A DNA stretch of 64,000 bases. Origin: Chrysomallon squamiferum (taxonomy: Eukaryota > Mollusca > Gastropoda > Neomphalida > Peltospiridae). The notes below the pieces were generated by a model. It saw nothing but the letters and a program-made list of their open reading frames with translations, was not told where the DNA came from and did not search any database. The translations under genes were made by a program, and so were the position numbers. The stretch spans positions 9,825,669 to 9,889,668 of the forward strand of contig CM022679.1 in NCBI GenBank assembly GCA_012295275.1, given 5' to 3'. Every line of letters begins with the position of its first letter. The stretch's first letter is position 1. Below are positions 1 through 11,359 of the stretch, in pieces.

Positions 1-290
1 ATATGTTAAAATACATTTAATTTTATTTTATGCTCAGTTTACAATTCCTAAGATCAAATTTAAATAATATTATGTGTTCTAAAATATTGTAAAATTAAAA
101 TATTAATGTTTTTAAATTGAATATATATTAAAATAACAAATACATTTTTGAAATATGTTGCCATTCTGTACGAACTTTATAATAACTGTATCCAATAATC
201 AGAAGTGAATAATAATAAGCAGAAGGAGGAACGGAAGAAAAAGAAGAAACATGTAAAGTTCTTTAATTCTGGAACATTCTAAACTCTTAC
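1..290. other. GET4 intron sequence at the left edge
   Basis: AT-rich sequence following the GTAAGAG donor of the last visible GET4 exon. I see no further exon in it. Confidence 0.6.
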
Positions 291-3200
291 TGAAGTACAG
301 CCTGGGCTATAAAGAGATCCACTTCGGATGGATATCCTTTTGTTATATGATACTCAATCAACATTGATGCACATAACTTCCCATCCTGTGAGTGAATCAG
401 ATGATACCTTGCCTGCACATAATTCTTTTCTGTACATAAAAATAATAACAAATTAAAAAAACATAAAAAAATTAGTTTCATGATGGATTTATGCATTCTT
501 TTGCACTGAACATTTTACTTATTTATATGTCTGTAATAAAAATGAAAACTATACTGGATGAAACGCACTTTAAAGCTTATAACATACAAATTAACAGGAG
601 TTTAAATTTAAAGTTAATAAAAAGGTTTGTATTGCAGCTGTCAGTTTAAACAAACCAGATAATCAATTTAAATACATATTTTAATACGATAAATAAAGAT
701 GCCATGACCTTTTTAATTTCTATCGGAAAAAAACCCACAAAAAAACCCCATAATTATATATGCACCATAAAATACAAACAAATAATAATAATAATAAAAT
801 AAAATAACCTAACAGTATAAAACAAGATAATTAAATAATCTAGGACAGTGTTATTATTTGAATGTCTATTACATCTCCATAATCGCAAACAACAGCTACA
901 TATATCAAAAGATGATTTTGGGTAAAACTGAGATATATCTCTATAAACAGAGAAATAAACATTTGCAAATGTGATACTATATATATATTGTTTACCAACA
1001 TTTACTTCACCAACTACCACATTAGTTTCTTGATGCTATATATATATATATATATATACATATACACATAATGAACTCTCAAGGAATTTAAAGGTGCCCT
1101 CTGAAACAAACTTTGACATGTACCTTGCCAGAACAGAGTTCCAAATTGCTGGTGTAAATCAGGATGTCCCCGTTTGTGACTAGAATCAATCTTGGTCGTC
1201 CATTTGATGGCTGAGGCCAAATACTGATGTCTTTCTGGACAATCTGGATCCATTTGTCGAAACAATGAAACCACTTTACCTGCATCAGTTAACACATAAA
1301 CATTATTAGAAGACTAATGGTGATATCATTGGTGTTTGTTCTGTACAAAAAGGAATTAGTTCACTAAATTGTTTTCTATTAAATATTAAAATAAGTATAA
1401 ATAATGATAAATTAATCTGTCTGCCAAACTTAACTCAGCTAAATGCTATATCTGTTTAATTGGAAATTTACCATACTATCTTTCTGCACAATCAAATCAA
1501 GTACTGATAGGATTGTATCTTAGAATAATAGCTGTTTTCTATATTTATTCAGGATATACAAATAAATGTTTCTCTCATTAATCAAGTAGATAACTTTCTA
1601 TACATTTCGTATTATTCTGTTTGGAACATATTATTATACAAATATTCTTGATTATGTTTGGGTTTTTTCTATTCACATTTCATTAGAAGAAATTTATACA
1701 ACTGACTGGTCAGTAAGTTAAAGTTGTATTCACTTTTATAACTGATCAACAGAAAGAAGAAAATAACATCTCTAAATAAAACAATTGTTTTTAACACACA
1801 TTCTTACCACCTCATGTTTAATTTAAATGCATAATATGCATCAAGTCTTTAACTTTATGCAGTATCATGGGTTGAAAATAATGCCCAGCAGGTAATTTAA
1901 AACATCATTTGAATTGATCATTCTAAACAATAAAAGAAATTCTAGGCCTGTTTGTTGGCTGCACTTTTTTTTTAAATCAGGATAATAACTGTTACTTACC
2001 TATATTATCCTGAGTTATGGGTTGTCTGGAATTGTTCATGCATTCCACAAGCAACATGGCTAGATCTGCACCACTTGTTAACTGTCAAATAAGAAAATAT
2101 TTTACTGCTAACTTTTAAGATCTATAAAATAACAGAACAATGAGTAGTTTAAAGGTTAGATTAAAGGGTATTTTTGGGGAATGCAAACAAACAAAAAAAA
2201 TAAATAAAAATAAATAAATACAACTGACATTAATTTCATAGTTATCACATTACTTTTTTACAACATTAAAAAATTATCAAACTGCCTAAAAAAAAAAAAA
2301 AATAAAAAAAAAATATAATAAAATAAACATGCTCAATATTAACTTCAGTAACTATTGCATTAATTTCATATACTGTGTCAATGCAGTTAAGTGTTTTAAT
2401 GATTATGGAAATCTGCTAATAGACACATCTCTTAAATCAGCACCACAGAATCTTTTATATTGTAAGACACAAAATATGTTTAAAAAACATTTAGATCCAT
2501 CATTTCTCAATCCTGTGTTCTAATCTATGAACTACAAGCTCAAAACACTTATGCAGACTTATCATTTCTGATAACAAGTATAATTAAATTATATTAAAAT
2601 ATATATTAGGTTGGAAAAAAAAGTTTGTAGCATTTTTCAGTAGGTGGAGTTTGTGAATGTGATGTTATTTCACGCATGACTGAAATGTAAGACAAATATA
2701 TACATATTCTGAAAGGTGAACAAAATGACACATGTGGTTGAATAAATCAATGTACAAATATCTAAATACTGTCTTTGAATTATATTTTGAAAAGTGCTAT
2801 CAACTTTTGTAACAAAAAATATTTCATACAAATTACCTGATTGTGTTCCAGCAAAACAAGGGCACCTCTGTACAACAAATCCAAGGCTTCTGCATACTTT
2901 TGTTGTCCATTGTATCTGAAAGTGAGGACTAAAAATAAATATTTTCAGTTTCTGATTTGTTGTTCTTGTTAGACCAAATATATTTTTATAAAATAAAAAA
3001 TAAATAAATAAAAATCATACAAAGGTGTAAAAGTTCAGTATAGTTTATCAGATCAGTTAGTTTTTCCTTCTCATCAACAGTGTAGTAGTAATATCCATTT
3101 ACATGTTTGAAATGAGCTAGTGCATATGAAATTTAATCCTTCTTTTTAAATAAAATTAGAACAGCCAAGGTCATATTTTTATACACCTTTTTACTTTCAG

Positions 3201-4345
3201 TTTTTGTTGATGTTTGTCAGTTGTTGTTGTTGTTTTTTTTTGGGGAGGAGTATTTCTATTCATGTTTTTTATTACACATTTAAGGTTGTTGTAATTGTGT
3301 CAAGTTATTTTACTTAAAATTAAATAGTTAAAAATGTTGTTATGATTTTTACAAAACAGGAAATATTTAGACAACAGAATGAAGGGTAAATGTTTACTAT
3401 TTAAGAAGAAACAACCAGTTTGTTTGACAAGGCTGACAAGCAAAAGTGAATATTCTTATTCACATTTTTTATTATACATTTAAGGTTGTTGTAATTGTGT
3501 CAAGTTATTTTACTTAAAATTAAATAGTTAAAAATGTTGTTACGATGTTTACAAACCAGGAAATATTTAGACAACAGAATTTAGGGTAAATTTTTACTAT
3601 CATCTATGATAAGAAGAAATAACCAGTTAATCATTTTGTTTAACAAGTCTGACAAGAAAAAGTGAGCAACTACACGGTTTATATCTGCACTAGCAGAAGA
3701 ACCACAAATATTTAATAAAACCTTTGCTAACATACTAACAATGCTGCGAATGCACAATCGTAAACGTGGCGACAAAAGACTTTTATTTTTCCTAAAATAG
3801 GAATGCATTAGTCACAGGGATGTAATAACAACAAAAATAATTAATTCTTTTAAATTTTCAAAAAATAATTTTCATTATTATTAAAAAATCATATAAATCG
3901 ATTGAGACTGTCAGACTCTGAGACTGTTTGAATTATCTGAAATTCAGATCAACTTCAGATCAATATCAATACAAATAGATATTTCCGTAAATATACAATT
4001 GAACTATCATACATTTATGTATTTTTCATGCCGAACTACAACACGATTATTTCAGTCTCAGAGAATACCAAAATAAATGAATTTCAATTTTCATATAATA
4101 TATAACCTTAAAAACATCTCGGTTTGGAATGTTCTCGACTTGGGTGTTGTTATCTTTATTTTCATTTTAATTATCCACGATGCTACGATCACTAAATAAT
4201 TAAATAAAAAATATAGAACATACCTAAAATAAAGTGTTCTGTACATTTGATGTGCTTCATAAAAATTTCCGGCGTCTATACAAGCTTGGCATTTTGCTAC
4301 AACCCTGTCAACACCACGAGTCGCCATACTAAATTTGTGAGGCAT
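291..4345 (-). CDS. GET4: GET4 (TRC35) homologue, 5' five exons, 3' end off the window
   Basis: GET4 is the cytosolic adaptor of the TRC/GET pathway. With BAG6 and UBL4A it hands tail-anchored membrane proteins to the GET3 ATPase. I see five minus-strand coding exons with GT-AG borders and matching phases: 4224-4345, 2837-2915, 2000-2081, 1124-1279 and 291-429. They read into family blocks such as [74 protein letters not shown] and [13 protein letters not shown], in the same order as human GET4. The start is the ATG at 4345; a second in-frame ATG at 4327 is also possible. The last seen exon ends in phase 2 (CA then GTAAGAG), so more exons follow to the left of base 1. Introns of 409-1308 bases are AT-rich; the first holds a 200-bp tandem duplication and the second a mariner remnant. 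Nothing looks broken. Confidence 0.95.
2606..2815. mobile_element. mariner-type short remnant (MITE-like)
   Basis: The left end, TTAGGTTGGAAAAAAAAGTT, matches the known mariner inverted-terminal-repeat consensus and is preceded by TA. About 200 bases on, AAAAGTGCTATCAACTTTT resembles a degraded reverse complement of that end. No transposase frame remains between them. It lies inside GET4 intron 2. The left end is a good match; the right boundary is eroded. Confidence 0.6.
3258..3666. repeat. 200-bp tandem duplication in GET4 intron 1
   Basis: Bases 3258-3450 and about 3458-3666 are two near-identical copies in direct orientation with a 200-base offset. Both contain TTTAAGGTTGTTGTAATTGT and, later, a GGAAATATTTAGACAACAGA block. 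A few substitutions and a short insertion in the second copy show the duplication is not brand new. Confidence 0.85.
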
Positions 4346-7300
4346 AAAAGTAAGAAGTAATAAAAATACGAAACTAAAATATAATAGAGTATTTTACTGG
4401 AAATAATTGTTTAATAAAAAAGAAATCGAATAAAAGTATTAACACATTATATATAATTTTCTATGTATTGATGTTAGTGTGGTCTAAAGTGGATTTAACT
4501 AGTTTATTAAAACGTATATGTGTAAAATATTAATTTGGATTATTATTATTTTTTTTTTCTTTTTCCGCTAGAATGTTAAATTCTTATATTTAGTCTCACC
4601 CAATAGTCTAGGATTGTCTATGTTCATGTTGAGATATTTGCAATGAATTAATGTTAATGAGATATCGTCATACTTATATTATAATAAATATATCTTGAGG
4701 CTTTCTCTTCTTCTTCTTCTTTCTTTCTTTTTCTTTTTATTTTATATAATGATAGCATGAATAAGGTAATATCTTTTGTTTAGGGAGGAAAATATGTAAT
4801 TATTATTTTATATACCTAATTTGCGGCACTTGGGTGGAATGGGAAATATCCTAATGGATGACTGATCATGTCAGTAGGATGCACAGTCCACTCATTTTAT
4901 TTGCTACTATTTATAAATTTGTGCATCCACTGAAATTTTGGTTTTAGTAAAAATACACACGTTTGCAGAATTCTATTTTTGAACATGAATAAAATTATCC
5001 AGTTTCAGAGTTTCAACACTTTCATTGATTTTTAATAGTTAGAGGCCTAATTAATTATTTCCAAACAAATATGAAAACAATAAAAAAAATTGTAACTGGT
5101 CACTCACTACTGTATTGTCAAATTTAAAGTTTTTTATTGTTGTTCATTACTTGTTAAAAGGTAATAATACAATGTTATGTTATTTAAACGAATATGTATT
5201 CAGACAGTGAAAAATAAATAAATAAGGAAAAAATAAAATACAATAATACAAATAAATGCAATAACAATAACAATAATAAAATTACAAAATTAATATTATC
5301 AGGGATATTTTCTCTTTTGTTATTTACCACCAATATTTAGCCAGTAGATTATTTTTATTTAACATAATTTACACCTTGCTAAAAACAGTATCATCTGGAG
5401 ATATAGATACATGTTACCACCAAGCATTCTTAATTTGTAACATTGACAAATAACAACAAAAATAAATATAACTTTAATATTTTTATTTTCATTATATCAG
5501 ATTTAAAATATATAAAGTTTAATTGTTAAAAATAAACCATTCTGAACACTGATGAAAAAGTTGTTTTACAAAAGGTTTATGAAATTAACCATCAATATGT
5601 TCAAAATATTCTTCTTGTAAACTGATAATAAGTAACAAAAATATCCAGTGATCCTGCACTACATGAGACTAAAAATGAAATTATGACAGTAATATTATGG
5701 TAATATTAAATACAAAAGTGGTTTGAAGAATACATCTAGAAATAAATGAATAATTTAATTTTTTTATTTTTTTATTTTTATTTTTTTTCATGATAATGGA
5801 AATGAACTATTATTTTTATTGAAAGAAAACAATGATTTTTTTTTTTTTAAAATTGATTAAAAATAAAATATAAAAATTTAACATGACATAAAACAGTGAG
5901 AAAAGATCTAAATATGTACCAAATGCCTCTATGGTCACTAAAATAAGTTAATCTAAAAATTAAAATTTAAAATGTGAACAGTAAAATATTTTTTCCCCCA
6001 ACTAATCAATTTAACAGGAAAATGTAAAACCCAAATGCTTAAAAATCTGAACACAAAATAATTTGTTATAAATGATGGTAAATGTTTTCTACAAAATCTA
6101 AAAATAATGAAATGATACGAAATAAACTATACAGTTCTCCAAACACACACCATAAATGCAATAATGAAACATGATCTACATATTAAAATATCCATGCAAT
6201 GTACTTCATATACAGAATGAATATATATGCATATGCCAGGCCATATCTGTTGCAAGCACTTAAACTGATAAATGTTAACACGTTATTTTGCTATATTTCA
6301 GAATTCTACAAAGTATACTCCAGAAAGTCATAAAGCAGCATTTTGCTGCTTCTATGTATGTATGTATGTATGTGTGTATGTATGTATGTATGTATTGTGT
6401 ATTTGGTTTTGTTTGCATATATACAAAACTAACAAAATTGCAGCTATACTACATTTTAACAAAAAACATATTTTATCTCAATAATAATAATATTAACAAG
6501 AGTAACAATAGAATAAACTTAAATTGTACCTAACTAAATAAAGCAAAACAGTTAACAACAACTGTTATGACACCAATTTAAAAATACATAATAAATATTT
6601 AGAAAAACATGAAAAACTGATTGAAGTATTGCCATTACAAATATATACAAGCTCAGTACCCAGATGGCTTGAATAAACAAATTTATAAACCGGGTAGTCA
6701 TTCTTTAAGACCTTCAGTGATTTAGTATTTATATACATATTAAACAAATACTTAATTCAAAATTACAAGAAGCATTTCCTCTTCTTTTTTTTTTTTTTTT
6801 TTTTTTTTTGCATGATAATGGAAATGAACTATTATTTTAACAGAAAGAAAACAATGCATTTTTTATTATAAAATTGATTAAAAATAATATCTAAAAATTT
6901 AACATGACAAAAAACAGTGAAAAAAGATCTAAATATGTACCAAATGCCTCTATGGTCACTAAAATAAGTTAATCTAAAATTTAAAATTTAAAATGTGGAC
7001 AGTAAAATATTTTTCCCCCAAACTAATCAATTTAACAGGAAAATGTAAAACCCAAATGTTTAAAAATCTGAAATCAAAATAATTTGTTATAAATGATGGT
7101 AAATGTTTTCTACAAAATCTAAAAATAATGAAATGATACGAAATAGACTATACAGTTCTCCAAACACACACTATGAATGCAATAATGAAACATGATCTAC
7201 ATATTAAAATATCCATGCAATGTACTTCATATACAGAATGAATATATATGCATATGCCAGGCCATATCTGTTGCAAGCACTTAAATTGCACTACTGTGAT

Positions 7301-8455
7301 AACAGATAAATGTTAAGACATTATTTTGCTATATTTCAGAATTCTACAAAGTATACTCCAGCATTTTGCTGCTTATACGTATGTATGTATGTATGTATTG
7401 TGTTTTTTTTGTGTGTTTTTTTGCATGTGTACAAATCTAAGAAAACAGCAACTGTACTACATTTTAACACAAAATATATTTTATCTCAATAATAATAATA
7501 TTAACAATATAGAATAAACTTAAATTTTACTTAACTAAATTAAGCAAAACAGTTAACTACAACTGTTATGAGACCAATTTAAAAATACATAATAAATATT
7601 TAGAAAAACATGAAAAACTGATTGAAGTATTGCCATTACAAATATATACAAGCTCACTACCCAGATGGCTAGAATAACCAAATTTATAAACCAGGTAGTC
7701 ATTCTTTAAGACCTTCAGTGATTTAGTATTTATATACGTATTAAACAAATACTTAATTCAAAATTATAAGAAGCATTTCCTCTTCTTGTTTTTGTTGTTT
7801 TTTTTTTTTTTTTGATAATTCTGAAAATAATAATTAGATTAATGAAGATTGCAAATGATTACAGAAACAATTTTGATGAATCTGAAGATAAAGCAGCATT
7901 TATTCTCTATGTCAGGCTGATAAACTGACATAAAAGTTACATGCTGCCAAACATTGTTTTTGCTGCCTCTTTATAAGAAAAAACCTGCCAAAAAACTCAA
8001 ATATAATTCTCAGTGTAATCAGTTGTTTCACTAGAGAATTTAATAGGTTATGAATTCTATTGCCAGCAGTCTGAACTCTTTTAATAAAAAAAACAACAGA
8101 AAAGTCTGTGTAATATTCCATTTATGATTTTGATTGCAGAAATAAAAATGACTTCCCCCAACAACAGCCACAGTAAGTTTTACAAGAACCAAAACAACAG
8201 TCCTCAAACCATAATAGCACAGGACTTATGATTAATGTTATGACTAAGTACTGCATAAATAAAATAAACAACGAAATAAAATAAAATAAAATAAATTTGT
8301 TTAAAAAAAGAAAGAAAAAAAAATGAAAATTTCATTTCTTTATCTTCCTTCTCATTTTTCAGATCTCACTAAATTACAAATACACTGAGAAGATACAAAT
8401 TAAAAAAAATGAAATGGTTTCAAATGCTGTGGATTTTCACAATGATGATGTGAAA
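4346..8455. other. Spacer between GET4 and IAP copy A: 3' flank of duplicated unit A
   Basis: There is no supportable gene here. From about 4460 (TTGATGTTAGTGTG) the sequence aligns by eye with 14698 onward and 24208 onward, so this is the left edge of the 10-kb repeated unit. It is clearly more diverged from the other two than they are from each other. It includes an internal 1-kb tandem duplication and TGTATG microsatellites near 6350 and 7375. Bases 4346-4460 would hold the GET4 promoter; I see no clear core motif. Confidence 0.7.
5760..7790. repeat. ~1-kb tandem duplication inside unit A
   Basis: About 5760-6790 and 6800-7790 are two direct copies offset by about 1.02 kb. Shared landmarks include CATGATAATGGAAATGAACT (near 5790 and 6812), TATGCATATGCCAGGCCATA and the ATTCTACAAAGTATACTCCA block near 6301 and 7340. 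Units B and C have one diverged copy each (around 16000-17370 and 25510-26830). The duplication is therefore specific to unit A and lies downstream of the IAP A stop codon. Confidence 0.85.
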
Positions 8456-8934
8456 TCAAGCAATAAAAACAATCTTCCTCTCTGCCACAGTTTGCCTGCA
8501 AACTGGACATGGCTTGTTGATGAAATGCTGTGAACAAACAACTCCACAGCAGAGATGAGAACATGGCAGAAACAAAGCAGTGGCTGGTTCCTGTACACAG
8601 GTGATACACTGGGGAGCCATGTTTGTAACAGGTGAAACAGGTGCTGGAATGTCAGGTGAAGAAGATGATGTTTCTTCTTGTGTTGCTAGAAAAGTAAAAT
8701 AAAATTTAAAATATTAACAACCATGCAGTTAAAAATCAGCATCATTTAGTGACAGTCATAAAAAATGTTGCAACTTATCTAAACATCACTCCACATTGGT
8801 AGCATGTGTCTTGTCTATATAATTATTTCTATTTGCCACCAGGCTCAATTCAATTAACCTGTAAACCCAAAATAGTATTTTTTATTTAAAAAGAAATATT
8901 ATAGTAACAAAAATACTCTCTTACCTTGTCTTTG

Positions 8935-9670
8935 TCTGAGACTGAATATCTCAGCTTTTAGTCTCTGAAGTTCTTTTTCTTGTTGAGATAATTCTGAAAT
9001 ATGTCTCTCTTCATCTCTCTTCCTCCTGTCTCCTCATTTCTTCCTCCTGTCTCCTTCTCTCTTCCTCCTGTCTGAATTTTGTCTGCCAGTTTTGTCTTTC
9101 CAAAGCCAGTCTGATGATATCTGCATACATTTGTTCTTCTAAATGTAGCTTTTCTTGTCTTTCCCTCTCTTTTTCTTCTTCAAGTTGCTGCCCTCTTAGT
9201 CTTTCCCTCTCTTTTTCTTCTTCAAGTTGCTGTCCTCTTAGTCTTTCCCTCTCTTTTTTTTCTTGTCTTTCCCTCTCTTTTTCTTTCCCCTCTCTTTTTC
9301 TTCTTCAAGTTGCTGCCCTCTTAGTCTTTCCCTCTCTTTTTCTTGTCTTTCCCTCTCTTTTTCTTCTTCAAGTTGCTGCCCTCTTAGTCTTTCCCTCTCT
9401 TTTTCTTCTTCAAGTTGCTGTCCTCTTAGTCTTTCCCTCTCTTTTTCTTCTTCAAGTTGCTGCCCTCTTAGTCTTTCCCTCTCTTTTTCTTCTTCAAGTT
9501 GCTGTCCTCTTAGTCTTTCCCTCTTTTTTTTCTTCAAGTTGCTGTTCTCTTATCTTTCCATCTTTTTCTTCTTGATCCTGCCCTCTTGGAGTTTTCCAAT
9601 GAGCTTTTCTTGTCTTTCCCTCTTTTTTTTATATCTCATTTTCCAAAGAAAAACAATTTCTGCATCTGAA
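8935..9670 (-). pseudogene. Degenerate coiled-coil minisatellite exon of IAP copy A
   Basis: Seven to eight copies of a 42-nt unit encoding ERERLRGQQLEEEK can be counted on the minus strand. They are interrupted by short indels near 9010, 9250-9300 and 9520-9660. The longest clean frame covers only about 100 residues (9238-9537). Near 9580-9660, pieces matching the start of the intact exon in copy B are present but out of order and out of frame. The 3' end still has a good donor (ACAAG then GTAAGAG at 8935). Confidence 0.75.
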
Positions 9671-11330
9671 AAAATAATTATAATAATAATAAAAAAAGGT
9701 TTGATAATAATCCACTCCATTATTCTTACATCTTTTTAAGTATATATTTGGTAATATGATGAAATATAAAAATAAAAAAATCGAACAAAAGGAAAAAATA
9801 ATTTTAATAATAACAGTTAAAGGTTTGTCATCAGTACACTCCAACATGTTTACATCTTTTTAAATATACATTTGGTAATATGATGAAATATTAAAATAAC
9901 ATTAAAAATATGTTGTGCATACTTCAAAGTTATGTTTTATTTGATGGGGAGTTTTAACTAATAACAAAGAAAAACACAAAACAATACTGTTTAAATATAT
10001 TTCTATATTAGATGTGATATCATCAAATACAGAGCACATCTATTTGCTTCAGTTTCTTCTAGTGTTATAAGGAAGATAAAAACAGTAATCACTATGCCAT
10101 TTATGTGACAATATCATAACTCAAACTGTAAAAGGTTAAAATCAAGGTATTCTGATAAATTGTCATTTGTGTTATGGGTTTAATCAAATATGAAAACTGT
10201 AATAATATATATATATTCTTTCTTATAAAATTAATTTTAAATATATTTATAAAAATACTTCCAAAATATTCTGTCTAAAAAGTTTCAGAAAGAAAGAAAA
10301 CATTCATTTATACTGTTTGTACCTTATTTATTCTAGATATTTCTCTAGAACAAAAACACAAATCTGTATTTTCAGAGTAATCCCCCTTAATCCTTAAAAA
10401 ATTTATTTTTACTATTTAATTTTCATAAACTAAATTCTGTTTAACTGGATTTAACTCACCACTGAAACAACAAATTTAAAGGATATTTAATTTTATAAAT
10501 AATTATTAAAAAAGCATATATTTGTATTTACCCCCACCCCCACTATTTATCTTTTGTTTTCTGATTAACTCACAAGTTAAATTGTGAATTTTGAGGATGG
10601 CTTGTCGAATTTGTGGCATATTGTACTGACATTCAAGAGCTGCTTTGATGACATTGAGGTCAAGACCTGCACTGACTGGACTAGTTGTGGTCACTGTACC
10701 ATTACTGGTCACTGGTCCTGAAAATAAAATGAACAATATTAACACAAAGTTCATTAACAGACAAGGTAATTTTAAAACAATTTTACCACTAAATATGAAA
10801 GAAATGAAAATTAAATATTTATTTTGTGGTTCTATTAGAGAATTATTTATTACTATTATTTATTTATTTACTTATTTATTATTATTATTTTATATTATTA
10901 TTATTGTTATTCAAAATAATTGTATTATTATTAAACAAACAAAACAAACAAATTAAAATTGTCAAATTATTATTATTCAAAATAATTGTCATAAAATTAA
11001 ACTTAAAAAAAAAAAAAAAAAAAAATGTCAAATTTTTTACCTTCCTGGAAGACCTTTAAAAAATGAATTATTTAAAATCAACTTCAATCTATGGAGAAAC
11101 AAAATTAAAATTAAATTAAAAATAAGAAATCAAGGTTTCAACTTCACACAGAAGAAACATCTTCTATATAAAAAAAATGAGTGAATTTCTTCATATATAT
11201 TTTAATATAAAAATGAATTATTTAATAATCCAGGCTTGTTGCTGTTAACCTATTATCAACAAAACTGCACATTCTTTTCCTCTATCTCTCTCTCTCTCTC
11301 TATATATATATCCATCAATCTATTCAACTT

Positions 11331-11359
11331 CACACACACACACACACACACACACACAG
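11331..11359. repeat. (CA)n microsatellite in IAP copy A intron
   Basis: About 14 CA units in the intron between the BIR3 and linker exons, next to TCTC, GATA and TATA tracts. The same intron of copy B has a much longer CA tract. Confidence 0.9.

Noticed and set aside
6272-6533. Small duplicated open frames (also at 7310-7517) that might be a tiny gene pair
   Set aside because: Similarity comes from the 1-kb DNA duplication. The frames run into TATG microsatellites, differ in length and have no recognisable domain.
8400-8609. 69-residue cysteine-rich frame repeated three times (8400-8609, 18044-18280, 27505-27741)
   Set aside because: This is the RING exon read in a wrong frame on the same strand. 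The correct frame gives the RING ending KIVFIA.
9114-9739. Long plus-strand frames rich in Ser, Leu and Phe over the coiled-coil exon of IAP copy A
   Set aside because: They are antisense readings of the 42-nt/21-nt minisatellite. Equivalent frames appear at 18856-19287 and 28189-28665 for the same reason.
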